20,561 nt of DNA from Treponema sp. Lineage in GTDB: Bacteria; Spirochaetota; Spirochaetia; Treponematales; Breznakiellaceae. Shown here piece by piece: positions 1 to 7,511 of the stretch. The notes under the pieces are model-generated. The model had not been told where the DNA came from. It was given only the letters and a program-made list of their open reading frames with translations, and searched no databases. The translations under genes and the position numbers were made by a program. The DNA is taken from positions 1-20,561 of the forward strand of contig WQXC01000011.1 in the NCBI GenBank assembly GCA_009785045.1, written 5' to 3'. Within the stretch, counting starts at the first letter, position 1; the number at the start of each line of letters is the position of its first letter.

Positions 1-152
1 AGAGATTTAACAAACTCTTTTGTCTGCCGCATATTATGAACAAGAAAATGCTCATCAGCGCCGGGACTATGAATATTCCAAAACGATTCTCTTGTTAGTT
101 CTTCTACTGCTCTATAATCTTTTTCTTCTTCCAGTCTAAGTTTTATTTCCAT
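1..152 (-). CDS. GNAT-family N-acetyltransferase, N-terminal part (runs off the window)
   Basis: Reading minus from an ATG at 152, about 50 residues are visible. They begin MEIKLRLEEEKDYRAVEEL and continue with an ESFWN motif and a DEHFLVHNMR stretch. This opening is characteristic of small bacterial GNAT acetyltransferases of the YhbS-like group, which transfer an acetyl group from acetyl-CoA to an amine; the substrate cannot be predicted. The start lies 2 nt after the TAG stop of the upstream M48 gene, so the two are probably co-transcribed and translationally coupled. An AGGA just inside the end of the M48 gene could act as a weak ribosome binding site. The acetyl-CoA-binding core lies outside the window, so the family call rests on the N-terminus only. 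Confidence 0.72.
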   Translation of the reverse strand, partial: MEIKLRLEEEKDYRAVEELTRESFWNIHSPGADEHFLVHNMRQTKEFVKS

Positions 153-154
153 TA

Positions 155-973
155 CTATATAAATCCTATACTTGCGGCTTTTTTTCTAGCCTCCGGAATA
201 TATTTTCTTAGTTCTTCGACTCTGGTTACATCAGAAGGGTGCGTGCTTAAAAATTGAGGCGTACTGCTTCCTCCAAGAGAAGACATCCTGTCCCAAAACT
301 CTACTGCAGTATCAGGATCATAACCTGCGATAATCATCAATGTAAGACCAACCTGGTCTGCCTCAATTTCGTGAGCGCGTGAGTAAGGAAGAGTTCCAAA
401 AAGCGTAGATCCGGCGCCGTATAATGTCATAAACAGCGCACGGGTTTCGCGGGATTGATCCGCAGCAAGAATATTTACCCCAACCGCGCCAAGCTGCTGC
501 AGAATACTCGCGCTTGCTCTCTGCTGACCGTGATTAAGAATAGCATGGGCAACTTCATGCCCCATAACAACTGCAATACCCGCTTCATTCTGTGTCAGCG
601 GAAGTATACCGGAGTAAAAAACTATTTTGCCGCCGGGCATTGCCCATGCGTTAATTTCTCTGGAATCGACTAAATTAAATTCCCATTCATAACCATCAAG
701 GTAACTTGACTGCCCTTCTCTTGCTGCCCATAATTCCGCTGCCTTGCGAATTCTGTCTCCTGCATTTTTAACCATATTGGCTTCTGTTGTACCAGTAATA
801 ACTTTACTTTCATTCAAAAATTCCCTGTATTGAACAACAGATGACGCCATAAGCGAACTATTACCGATCAGGGCCATAGTATTCTTCCCAGTAAAAGGAT
901 TCTTGTTACATGCTGAAAGTAAAACCAACACCAAAAATAAAAACAAGCTTTTAATAAAATTAATTTTTTTCAC
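155..973 (-). CDS. M48-family metalloprotease, lipoprotein
   Basis: 272-aa predicted zinc endopeptidase of the M48 family (BepA/LoiP/YggG type), probably involved in envelope protein quality control. The start is GTG at 973, preceded by AGAGGAGAG at a good distance. Residues 1-21 form a signal peptide ending LLSAC, with Cys22 as the lipidation site, so the enzyme is membrane-anchored outside the cytoplasm. The zinc site is HEVAH (139-143) plus the downstream EIEAD motif (about 202-206) that supplies the third ligand. The preceding AMPGGKIVFYSGIL segment is typical of the family. Length is normal for the catalytic domain alone, with no TPR extension. It is the first gene of a minus operon with the GNAT gene, driven by an extended -10 promoter at about 1001-1009. 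Family call is secure; substrate is unknown. Confidence 0.93.
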   Translation of the reverse strand: MKKINFIKSLFLFLVLVLLSACNKNPFTGKNTMALIGNSSLMASSVVQYREFLNESKVITGTTEANMVKNAGDRIRKAAELWAAREGQSSYLDGYEWEFNLVDSREINAWAMPGGKIVFYSGILPLTQNEAGIAVVMGHEVAHAILNHGQQRASASILQQLGAVGVNILAADQSRETRALFMTLYGAGSTLFGTLPYSRAHEIEADQVGLTLMIIAGYDPDTAVEFWDRMSSLGGSSTPQFLSTHPSDVTRVEELRKYIPEARKKAASIGFI

Positions 974-1000
974 CGGATTTCTCTCCTCTTTTATCCTTCT

Positions 1001-1009
1001 ATTATATCA
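1001..1009 (-). promoter_or_regulatory. Extended -10 promoter of the M48 gene
   Basis: On the minus strand TGATATAAT reads here: a perfect TATAAT (1006-1001) with the TGn extension. It lies about 30 nt upstream of the GTG start. No good -35 is seen; an A/T tract that overlaps the neighbouring repeat occupies that place, which is usual for extended -10 promoters. Confidence 0.6.
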
Positions 1010-1020
1010 GAAAATCAAAG

Positions 1021-1045
1021 AAAAAACAGAGTTCTTTTTCGCACT
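1021..1045 (+). repeat. A-tract/T-tract leader repeat, copy A
   Basis: Six A's, a CAGAGTTC core and TTTTTCGCACT. It ends 23 nt before the CPBP protease start. Closely similar sequences stand just upstream of the genes starting at 1940, 6476 and 7604. The A and T tracts can pair as a weak hairpin. It may be a leader element, a transcription signal or a small dispersed repeat; the role is unknown. Confidence 0.5.
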
Positions 1046-1067
1046 AAAAAGATAACGGAGACAATTA

Positions 1068-1892
1068 ATGAAAAATAATGGCTTTTTTAAAGCCGTCAGC
1101 ATTAATCCAAAAAACATGAAAAATGCAATACTTTTGTGCTTTTTCATTGACGGCATTGTATTTATAGCGACATTTTTACTGTCTTTAATGAATATATCTC
1201 TTGGTATTTTACCTCAGATAATATATCTGATTACCGTACTTATAGTTGCAGCAAGCTTAGGCAAGGACGAGCTAAACCGGATATTCGCATGGCGGGATAT
1301 ACCTGTCGGCGCGCTGGCAGGAATAATGGTGATGTTTTTTGGCCTTGTTATAATTAAATCGGAATTGAATAACCTGTTTCAGGTAGCAGTTCCTGTGCCA
1401 AAAGGATTTTTTAATAATTACTTCTACGAACCCAATAATATTTTACTTAATTTTATCGTTATTGCGCTGCTTCCCGGCTTTACAGAAGAGGTCATTTTCC
1501 GCGGAGTTATAGCCCGCAGATTTTTTACAACTTATTCACCATGGAAAGCAATAATTTTAAGCGCGGTGCTTTTTGGAATAATGCATATGAACCCCTGGCA
1601 GGCAGTCAATGCTGTTTACGCAGGCATTTTCTTTGGATGGATTTATTTACGTTATAGATCAATCTGGTTATGTATATTTATTCATGCCTATCACAACATA
1701 CTGGTTACATATGTTGGCTTTCCATATATTCCCGTAGAAAACCCAGGCTATCTGGAAATATGGCGCCACCCCCTGTGGTTCGATATTATGGGAATCCTAT
1801 TATTCTGCTTTGGCCTTCTCACGATTATCGTAACAAGGGCAAATCCGCAGATAATTCAAAAGCCAAATTTAGCAAATAATATCGCAAAATAG
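1068..1892 (+). CDS. CPBP-family intramembrane glutamic metalloprotease (Abi/CAAX-like)
   Basis: 274-aa polytopic membrane protein. It carries the three PF02517 (CPBP, Rce1-like) signatures: EEVIFR (140-145), FGIMH (169-173) and HAYHN (206-210). The paired Glu and the two His are the predicted catalytic and metal-coordinating residues. Hydrophobic segments are visible at about 18-42, 48-64, 80-96, 125-136, 160-175, 178-195 and 236-256. Family members process prenylated or other membrane substrates, and some bacterial ones are linked to bacteriocin self-immunity; the substrate here cannot be told. The ATG at 1068 is preceded by ACGGAG. The gene diverges from the M48 protease gene and is followed 47 nt later by the M30-like protease gene, with repeat copy B between them. 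Confidence 0.9.
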   Translation: MKNNGFFKAVSINPKNMKNAILLCFFIDGIVFIATFLLSLMNISLGILPQIIYLITVLIVAASLGKDELNRIFAWRDIPVGALAGIMVMFFGLVIIKSELNNLFQVAVPVPKGFFNNYFYEPNNILLNFIVIALLPGFTEEVIFRGVIARRFFTTYSPWKAIILSAVLFGIMHMNPWQAVNAVYAGIFFGWIYLRYRSIWLCIFIHAYHNILVTYVGFPYIPVENPGYLEIWRHPLWFDIMGILLFCFGLLTIIVTRANPQIIQKPNLANNIAK

Positions 1893-1894
1893 GG

Positions 1895-1920
1895 AAAAAA
1901 CAGGGTGGTTTTTCGCACTT
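1895..1920 (+). repeat. A-tract/T-tract leader repeat, copy B
   Basis: Six A's, CAGGGTGG and TTTTTCGCACTT, ending 19 nt before the start of the M30-like protease gene. It starts immediately after the stop codon of the CPBP gene. Same pattern as copy A. Confidence 0.5.
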
Positions 1921-1939
1921 AATAGGTAGGAGGAAAACC

Positions 1940-3916
1940 ATGAAAAACTTTAAATTTTTGGTTACTTTAATTGGAGTATTAGTTCTAACCGGATGTCCGA
2001 TAGAGATTCCGGAAACTCATATCGAAGAAAAAACAAACTGGAACGTTCAGGGCACAGGAAACTTTGCTTACGACATAACGCTTCCGGAAGGTTTAATAAA
2101 AGCAGATTTAATTTTAAGATCTGTCACTAAAGGTATTTATTCAGGAAGAGCCGATCTTTTGGGAGATGAGAATAACAAGGGCGCACTCTCTTCGATTCCG
2201 TCCGGTTATTACAGGGTAACTTTCGATCTTTCTCAGGAAGATTATACAAACGCAAGTAAAACAGAAACTGTATATATCAATAAAGATCAAACAACTACAC
2301 TTACTGTTGATTTTTCTTATATTGATTTTACTCCAGCGCCGGATCCTGTCAGGTTATATGCAATAACCAATTCCGGAACTTTTAATCTGGATAACCTTTC
2401 CGGAAACGATATCTATGCTGTTGCAGTTAACAAAGGCGCGCGTTTTGTGCCATACACCGAAGCAGGCAGCGTTATATCGTACATACTTAATGGTACAAAA
2501 TATCAGGTTGCCTCTACAGGAAGATCTGCTGATCCCGGAATATACAATAATTCCGACCGCGGCGATTCATACGCAGAAAAGGGTGACAAGGTTCCCCTTC
2601 AGTTTGATAATCCAAGAGCAAGTGAGTTAAACGCAAACCCGCTGCCAATACCTGCAGAAGACAGACAAGCTGCGCGTTCTGCAGCATTTGTTCAGCCAGC
2701 AGTTGGCGACAAGCGTATGTTCTGGCTTGATGATGCTGGCCGCGGATATGTTTGGCAGCAAAAACAGGCTACTCTTGCTGCAGTTTCCAATCATGCAAAT
2801 ATCTGGATATTGGACGAATATTTTGATAATAATTCTGTCAGCTCAACAGATAATAAATTAAACACAGCTCAAGCAATAGCAATGGCAGAAAAGTTTGATG
2901 CGATATATCAATACACCACTCCTATTTTTGGATACGAATACGGCGGCGGACCAAACAGCTCCGCACCAGGAGGCGTGGACGGAGACACCAGAGTGCAAAT
3001 ATTACTTTATGATATTGGCGCAGCAGGTGCATCAGGCGGTACTATCGGTTATTACTGGAATAAGGATTTTTACACCAACGAATACCTGCAGTCACTGGGT
3101 TATTCGATAAAATCCAACCGTGCAGAAATATTCTATATTAACAGCTACTGGGCAGATTCAAGACCTGATGTTGTTTATTCAGCATTAATTCATGAGTACA
3201 TACACATGATCAATTTTAACGAAAAGTTTGTTAAATACGGGTTGAATTATTCAACATGGTATACAGAAATGCTCGCAATGTTAGGCGAAGATATAATCGG
3301 CCCAATGATCGGTATTGATCCTTCAAACTCAGGTCATCCTGTGTCGATGAGAATACCTTATACCTTGGGTCTTTACACTTGCGATCCATTCTTCTGGACT
3401 GGTTCAAGGTCATACGGCGTTACCTTTGGATATGGAGCTTACCTTGCACGTAACTTCGGCGGAGCGGCTCTTGTAAGAGAAATTGCTCAGAATAACAGAG
3501 TTAACTTTGAATCAGTTAACAGTGCAATTTCCATGTTTAATCCTGGAATTAATTTTGTTAATACTGTAGAACGCTACTACGAAGCATTTGTCAATAACGA
3601 CACCCATGACCGCGGAGCGGCTTCTTTTAACAGAACAGTAACAAGCGCGATAGCGGGTCATCAGTACACTCTGTACGGCTTTGATATCTTTACAATGAAC
3701 CGCGTGAATGTAGCGCTTAGCCTGGGATATATCAGTTATTGGAGTACAACAGAAAAAGGACCATTCGTTTACGGGTTAACCCAGAACTTCTTTATGGACT
3801 ATTATTCTTTTATACTGATGTCATGCGCAGACTGGAAAAACGCCAGCGGCAATATGACTGTGGACATGAGAATACCAGCATCTGCTACTGTAAACCTTCA
3901 TCTTGCAGTAAGATAA
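1940..3916 (+). CDS. M30-like (hyicolysin-like) zinc metalloprotease, lipoprotein
   Basis: 658-aa exported protein. The ATG is preceded by a strong AGGAGG site. Residues 1-18 are a signal peptide ending VLTGC, giving Cys19 as the lipidated residue. Residues about 33-130 look like a beta-sandwich domain. The catalytic region holds HEYIH (418-422) and, about 20 residues on, WYTEMLAMLGED (440-451), whose Glu443 is the likely third zinc ligand in a gluzincin-type arrangement. The DTRVQILLYDIG block upstream and the position of the zinc site resemble the M30 family (hyicolysin and spirochaetal relatives). Family members are secreted proteases, so degradation of extracellular or host protein is plausible but not shown. 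It is followed by a strong terminator. M30 assignment is from motif layout; the metalloprotease call is firmer than the exact family. Confidence 0.75.
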   Translation: MKNFKFLVTLIGVLVLTGCPIEIPETHIEEKTNWNVQGTGNFAYDITLPEGLIKADLILRSVTKGIYSGRADLLGDENNKGALSSIPSGYYRVTFDLSQEDYTNASKTETVYINKDQTTTLTVDFSYIDFTPAPDPVRLYAITNSGTFNLDNLSGNDIYAVAVNKGARFVPYTEAGSVISYILNGTKYQVASTGRSADPGIYNNSDRGDSYAEKGDKVPLQFDNPRASELNANPLPIPAEDRQAARSAAFVQPAVGDKRMFWLDDAGRGYVWQQKQATLAAVSNHANIWILDEYFDNNSVSSTDNKLNTAQAIAMAEKFDAIYQYTTPIFGYEYGGGPNSSAPGGVDGDTRVQILLYDIGAAGASGGTIGYYWNKDFYTNEYLQSLGYSIKSNRAEIFYINSYWADSRPDVVYSALIHEYIHMINFNEKFVKYGLNYSTWYTEMLAMLGEDIIGPMIGIDPSNSGHPVSMRIPYTLGLYTCDPFFWTGSRSYGVTFGYGAYLARNFGGAALVREIAQNNRVNFESVNSAISMFNPGINFVNTVERYYEAFVNNDTHDRGAASFNRTVTSAIAGHQYTLYGFDIFTMNRVNVALSLGYISYWSTTEKGPFVYGLTQNFFMDYYSFILMSCADWKNASGNMTVDMRIPASATVNLHLAVR

Positions 3917-3925
3917 GTAATTGAA

Positions 3926-3967
3926 AATCTGTCCATAGTGTAGTACATTATGGGCAGATTGTTTTTA
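3926..3967 (+). terminator. Rho-independent terminator
   Basis: Long imperfect hairpin: AATCTG pairs with CAGATT (3955-3960), CCATA with TATGG and TGT with ACA around an AGT loop, followed by GTTTTTAATT. It ends the M30-like gene. An in-frame ATG at 3950 lies inside this hairpin, which argues that the next gene starts at 3983. Confidence 0.85.
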
Positions 3968-3982
3968 ATTAAGGAGAAAATA

Positions 3983-4816
3983 ATGAAAAAGTTTTTAATC
4001 GTAAGTTTTTTGATTTTAGTGGTTGTTTCTTTAAACTGTGCAGCGCATGGCATAAAAGAAAGTAATGAACAGAAGGATGAAACAAATGCTATAAACCAAC
4101 AGGGAAATTTGTGGATCTTGGCAATTGGGGTTAATGAATATCCAACTGAGAATCAAAATCTTTTTGCTTCACTTAACTATGCCGTAAACGATGCTCATGC
4201 ATTTGTTGATATTTTTGAAAATCAGGCAGGAAAACAATACGGGAAAGTTAATACCAAAATAATCAGCGATCGTTCCGGCACACTTCCAACCAAGGAAAAC
4301 ATCATTAATGGTTTTGAGTTTTTGAACCAAGCCCAGCCTGAGGATACTGTATTTTTATTTCTTAGCGGACAGGGACTTAACGAAAATGGATTATACTACT
4401 TTATGCCGCGGTACATCATTTTTACAAATGACGGAGAGTTAATTTTTGAAAGCGCAATAAGTATGGATGAAATTGCTCTCTTAATGAATGGTGTAAAAGG
4501 AAATAAATTTATATTTATTGATTCCTGCGGCTCTGGTGCTGCGGTTTATTCTGATCTGCTGCGCACTGTATTATTTACCGCTTGTCAGAAGGATGAACTA
4601 TCTATGGAGAGTTTTCTGTTTAAAAATCATGGTCTTTTTACTCACGCACTAATAGAAGGCTTAAGCGGAAAAGCGGCATTTAATGGAGTTGTATCTATAA
4701 ACATATTGAGTCAATTTGTATTTGACAAAGTAAGAGAACTGAGCAACGGAAAACAGAATCCGAGAATTTTCTTTCCTAAAGGCTTCAGAGATATTGTAAT
4801 TATGACAGTGGAGTGA
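3983..4816 (+). CDS. Caspase-fold (C14-like) lipoprotein with catalytic His replaced by Gln
   Basis: 277-aa protein with a stand-alone caspase-like domain (about residues 42-275). The start at 3983 has AAGGAG upstream; an in-frame ATG at 3950 is inside the terminator. The signal peptide ends VVVSLNC, with Cys19 as a probable spirochaete-style relaxed lipobox; Asn before Cys makes this less certain. The fold is recognised by LWILAIGVNEYP (43-54), FLFLSGQG (124-131) and FIFIDSCGSG (177-186). The active Cys182 is present (TGC, 4526-4528). The His of the usual SGHG motif is Gln130 (CAG, 4370-4372), so normal Cys/His catalysis is not expected. It is closest in pattern to the caspase domain of the 19098-20561 gene and has no WD40 repeats. 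Possible roles are a regulatory pseudo-enzyme, a decoy, or a decaying gene; the intact frame and signal peptide argue against simple decay. Confidence 0.85.
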   Translation: MKKFLIVSFLILVVVSLNCAAHGIKESNEQKDETNAINQQGNLWILAIGVNEYPTENQNLFASLNYAVNDAHAFVDIFENQAGKQYGKVNTKIISDRSGTLPTKENIINGFEFLNQAQPEDTVFLFLSGQGLNENGLYYFMPRYIIFTNDGELIFESAISMDEIALLMNGVKGNKFIFIDSCGSGAAVYSDLLRTVLFTACQKDELSMESFLFKNHGLFTHALIEGLSGKAAFNGVVSINILSQFVFDKVRELSNGKQNPRIFFPKGFRDIVIMTVE

Positions 4817-4839
4817 GCAGATGAAACGATACGATTAAA

Positions 4840-6174
4840 TTATCTTGCAGATATTTTTTCGTACCGTATGTTTTTTCCTTCTCCAATTGACTTAATAATT
4901 CCCTTATCCTGAAGGCTGCGCAATATACGCACTGCTTTTGCCTGAGATATAAGCAGTGCGCTCTCAATATCTTTTCTGGTAATTCCACCTTTCTTTTCCA
5001 GCATGAGCAATATTTTTTTTTCGTTATCAATAAATAAATCTTTATTAATAAAAACCTCATGAGTGTTAATATTCCTGTTTGGTAGTATAATCTTGAATGC
5101 ATTACTGGTTGCCTGTAATTCTGGCTTTCTAATATTATCGTTATAACTACGCATTATTTTGGGGATACCAGTACCATAAGCCTCTATTAAATGAAGCCGG
5201 TAAAAAACATTGGCAAGTTTTTCATTTCTAAGCACAGAAACACCCAGCAAAACATCATCAAGAGAAACACCCTTGGGTAAACCGCCAACAGAAACAAACT
5301 CAATACGATCATCAAAAACACTAATAAGAATGCTGCTTGAATATGAATAATCTCTGTGAACCAGCGCATTAAGAAGCGCCTCTCGTAAAGCATCTTCGGG
5401 GTAATCTCTATAATCTGTGCGTAGAAGTCCCTCTACATGCGCATGTGTGCGATTATGTATATCAAGATATTCATAAACATCCCAAAGTTGTTTAAGCAAA
5501 GAACCGGAAAACTCCCGCCTGTCTTTAAATATTTCTTTTTCCAGTCCTTCAAAAACAGCCAATTTAACGGTATGTACAGACTGATCAGAAAGCAACAACC
5601 CCAGGTTGGTATATACACCATCAACAGTTTGCAAATGGAGCGTCTTCTGCTGATTACTGCCAAAAGAAATATTTTCCTTAGTAAAAATATTTTCTGTTAC
5701 AGTGAAGGTTAAATCTTGATTAAGTGAACGTACTTCTTCATATTTTTCTCCATCTGTTTCTTTTATCATTTTTAGGATTGCAGTTTCTGAAGCTGGAACC
5801 GTTGATGCGCCTTGACGGACATAGACACCTTCCGGGCGAATTCCTTTACCCGCCAAATAGTACGGACAGGCTGTCCCCTTTTGAACGATTATTACAATAA
5901 TAGTGTCTTTCCCAACTTTCTCAGTCTTGCAATCCACAAATAGAGTAAGATCGGGTTTAATTGATAAGCGTATTACATTAGTCACCTGTAGCAAAGTGTC
6001 ATCAGGAGCATCAACACCAGCTACGGTTTTATCATCATTGACACCTATGTAAATCGTACCCCCAGCAGTATTGGCAAAAGCAATTATTGTCTTTTTGATA
6101 TCTTCAGTATATTCCCTTTTAAACTCGGTAGTGAGGTTTTCGTCGATTTCTGCCAAATTAACATTTAATGCCAT
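4840..6174 (-). CDS. AlbA_2/Schlafen-type ATP-binding transcriptional regulator (COG2865-like)
   Basis: 444-aa cytoplasmic protein in three parts. The N-terminal AlbA_2 (Schlafen AAA_4) domain covers about residues 13-125, with TEFKREYTEDIKKTIIAFAN followed by GGTIYIGV. A GHKL-like ATP-binding region (HATPase_c_4) covers about 245-340, with EALREALLNALVHRDY and EAYGTGIPKI. The C-terminal winged helix (about 385-440) includes GGITRKDIESALLISQAKAV. The family is usually annotated as a putative transcriptional regulator or RecG-like helicase-related protein, though it has no helicase motor. The ATG at 6174 follows a GGGGGGAG ribosome site. Its promoter overlaps six 10-bp tandem repeats, strongly suggesting self-regulation. 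It faces the caspase-like gene tail to tail (23 nt apart), and no partner gene is adjacent on its own strand. Confidence 0.85.
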   Translation of the reverse strand: MALNVNLAEIDENLTTEFKREYTEDIKKTIIAFANTAGGTIYIGVNDDKTVAGVDAPDDTLLQVTNVIRLSIKPDLTLFVDCKTEKVGKDTIIVIIVQKGTACPYYLAGKGIRPEGVYVRQGASTVPASETAILKMIKETDGEKYEEVRSLNQDLTFTVTENIFTKENISFGSNQQKTLHLQTVDGVYTNLGLLLSDQSVHTVKLAVFEGLEKEIFKDRREFSGSLLKQLWDVYEYLDIHNRTHAHVEGLLRTDYRDYPEDALREALLNALVHRDYSYSSSILISVFDDRIEFVSVGGLPKGVSLDDVLLGVSVLRNEKLANVFYRLHLIEAYGTGIPKIMRSYNDNIRKPELQATSNAFKIILPNRNINTHEVFINKDLFIDNEKKILLMLEKKGGITRKDIESALLISQAKAVRILRSLQDKGIIKSIGEGKNIRYEKISAR

Positions 6175-6187
6175 ATCTCCCCCCTGG

Positions 6188-6247
6188 TTCTAATCACTTC
6201 TAATCACTTCTAATCACTTCTAATCAATTCTAATCAGTTCTAATCAG
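6188..6247. repeat. Six tandem 10-bp repeats, likely operator array
   Basis: Plus-strand units of TTCTAATCAC at 6188, 6198 and 6208, TTCTAATCAA at 6218, and TTCTAATCAG at 6228 and 6238. The 10-bp period puts every unit on the same helix face. The array spans the promoter spacer, the -10 and the start region of the AlbA_2 regulator gene. An inverted copy, ATGATTAGAA, follows at 6262-6271. The most economical reading is cooperative binding sites for a regulator, probably the neighbouring gene's own product. Confidence 0.85.
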
Positions 6248-6255
6248 TTTGTCAA
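6227..6255 (-). promoter_or_regulatory. Sigma-70-type promoter of the AlbA_2 regulator gene
   Basis: On the minus strand a perfect TTGACA (6255-6250) is followed, after exactly 17 nt, by TAGAAT (6232-6227), one mismatch from TATAAT. The start codon is 53 nt beyond the -10. The -10 and the spacer are themselves made of GATTAGAA repeat units, so a protein bound to the repeats would cover the promoter. Confidence 0.8.
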
Positions 6256-6261
6256 GAAAAA

Positions 6262-6271
6262 ATGATTAGAA
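6262..6271 (-). promoter_or_regulatory. Inverted seventh copy of the operator unit
   Basis: ATGATTAGAA on the plus strand is the reverse complement of the 10-bp unit, with one variable base. It lies just upstream of the -35, where an upstream operator could help form a loop or clamp with the main array. Confidence 0.5.
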
Positions 6272-6307
6272 TAGGTAAAAAAGGGGCATTTTTGGCAAAT
6301 TATATGC

Positions 6308-6330
6308 AAAAAACAAGGTTATTTTTCACA
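6308..6330 (+). repeat. A-tract/T-tract leader repeat, copy C
   Basis: Six A's, CAAGGTT and ATTTTTCACA: a degenerate copy. It stands upstream of the WD40-caspase scar at 6351-6423 in the same way that a degenerate copy (15579-15603) stands upstream of WD40-caspase copy 2. Confidence 0.4.
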
Positions 6331-6350
6331 TAAAAGTGATAAGGGACTAA

Positions 6351-6423
6351 ATACTTCCCTATTCGCGGTTAAGTGCGTAAAATAAGAAAAAGGGGTTTCA
6401 GCGACTTTGAAATCGCATGGTAG
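6351..6423 (+). pseudogene. Deletion scar of a WD40-caspase gene (leader fused to last codons)
   Basis: The first 46 nt (6351-6396) match the leader of WD40-caspase copy 2 (15624-15669) at 42 of 46 positions without gaps. The last 32 nt (6392-6423) match the 3' end of copy 1 (13427-13458) at 31 of 32, ending in the same DFEIAW-stop codons. The two parts share the five bases GGGGT at 6392-6396, which occur at both corresponding places in the intact genes. The simplest explanation is that a full gene of about 3.4 kb stood here and lost its interior by recombination at this microhomology. Nothing coding remains. Confidence 0.85.
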
Positions 6424-6430
6424 GACAAGT

Positions 6431-6455
6431 AAAAAACAGGTCTCTTTTTCGCATT
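6431..6455 (+). repeat. A-tract/T-tract leader repeat, copy D
   Basis: Six A's, CAGGTCTC and TTTTTCGCATT, beginning 8 nt after the stop codon of the caspase scar and ending 21 nt before the next gene's ATG. Confidence 0.5.
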
Positions 6456-6475
6456 TTAAATAACGAGGAAAAAAG

Positions 6476-7489
6476 ATGTCAGAAAAAATAATATTAAACC
6501 ACTTTATGGAAAAAGGCGGGTTTTTTCCTCTTGTTATAAAACATGTCGATACTGTGTTTGTGTTTTGCCGGGTTGGCGCAGGGCATCTGGGTAAAAATGG
6601 ACAAATAACTGTATTGTCATCGGCTGACGGAACTGTCTGGCAAAGACGCGGCACAATCGCAAAAACAAACTCCGATATCCGTAACCCGTCGGCTTTTATT
6701 TTTCCCAATGGAAAAATGATTGTATCAGCTTACAAGTACAATGTTTACGATGAAAATGGTTTTAGCGCTCCTGCAAAAAACAATTCACCGCACAATTACG
6801 ATATATTAATTTTCTCGTCAGATGACGGTGGATACACATGGACAGAAACCAGTGCTGATTTTTCCAGCGTTATAAAAGAAATAGGCAAGCCATCTCCGCA
6901 TGGCGTAATGTTTATGTTTAATAATCGCTTACTTATGCCGGTTTACAACCGCGAAGGCGCGTTTCTCCTGGCTGCCAATGATGACGGGTCAAAATGGGAA
7001 ATCTTTTCGCAGATTGCACCCAACATGCTTGAACCATTCGTTGTTAAAACCCAAAAAAATAATTTAGTCGCTGTTATGCGCTCACTGCGAAAAGGTCCGT
7101 ATGCTGAAGCATCGATGATAAGCCGTTTTGAAAACAGCAAATGGACAGAGCCAGCTCCAATAACAGAACCAATGCAGCATCCCGCAAGCCTTTTGCAGCT
7201 CCAGAACGGAAAAATTCTGCTTACCTATGGGGATCGCAACTACGAGAACCAGCGAATACTTATAAAAACAAGCGACAACGACGGTCTTTCCTGGGGCAGC
7301 GAAAAACAACTGGGCGAATCATTTAAAAACTGCGATTTTGGCTACCCTACTACAGCCGAATTAACACCAAATAACCTGCTGACTGTTTTTTATGTCAATC
7401 AAATGGAAAATCCATATTTTTACTATGGCAACGAAGGCTTTTATTCTGACACCAACGCCAAGGGTTGTTACTACTTGTGGAGTGAGTAG
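6476..7489 (+). CDS. BNR/Asp-box repeat protein, exo-alpha-sialidase-like beta-propeller
   Basis: 337-aa protein of the sialidase-like superfamily, expected to form a six-bladed beta-propeller. Asp-box motifs are seen at about 48-55 (SSADGTVW), 114-122 (SSDDGGYTW), 166-174 (AANDDGSKW) and 265-273 (TSDNDGLSW). Arginines at 69 (RNPSAF), 202 (MRSLR) and 254 (GDRNYE) sit where an active-site Arg triad could be, but this cannot be settled by eye. There is no signal peptide, so it would act in the cytoplasm unless exported otherwise; that is unusual for a host-glycan sialidase. Start at ATG 6476 with CGAGG upstream. It lies alone between two leader repeats. It may be a sialidase or another glycosidase of the fold; the exact substrate is unknown. 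Confidence 0.75.
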   Translation: MSEKIILNHFMEKGGFFPLVIKHVDTVFVFCRVGAGHLGKNGQITVLSSADGTVWQRRGTIAKTNSDIRNPSAFIFPNGKMIVSAYKYNVYDENGFSAPAKNNSPHNYDILIFSSDDGGYTWTETSADFSSVIKEIGKPSPHGVMFMFNNRLLMPVYNREGAFLLAANDDGSKWEIFSQIAPNMLEPFVVKTQKNNLVAVMRSLRKGPYAEASMISRFENSKWTEPAPITEPMQHPASLLQLQNGKILLTYGDRNYENQRILIKTSDNDGLSWGSEKQLGESFKNCDFGYPTTAELTPNNLLTVFYVNQMENPYFYYGNEGFYSDTNAKGCYYLWSE

Positions 7490-7511
7490 ATTAAGACTTT
7501 ACATCCCCGAC

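Noticed and set aside
4800..5102. Separate 100-aa minus-strand gene overlapping the regulator's 3' end
   Set aside because: It is an out-of-frame shadow of the winged-helix part of the AlbA_2 gene, with no domain or ribosome site.
6188..6247. Possible CRISPR array or plasmid iterons
   Set aside because: Units are 10 bp with no spacers, and no cas or replication gene is near. Overlap with a sigma-70-type promoter makes an operator the better reading.
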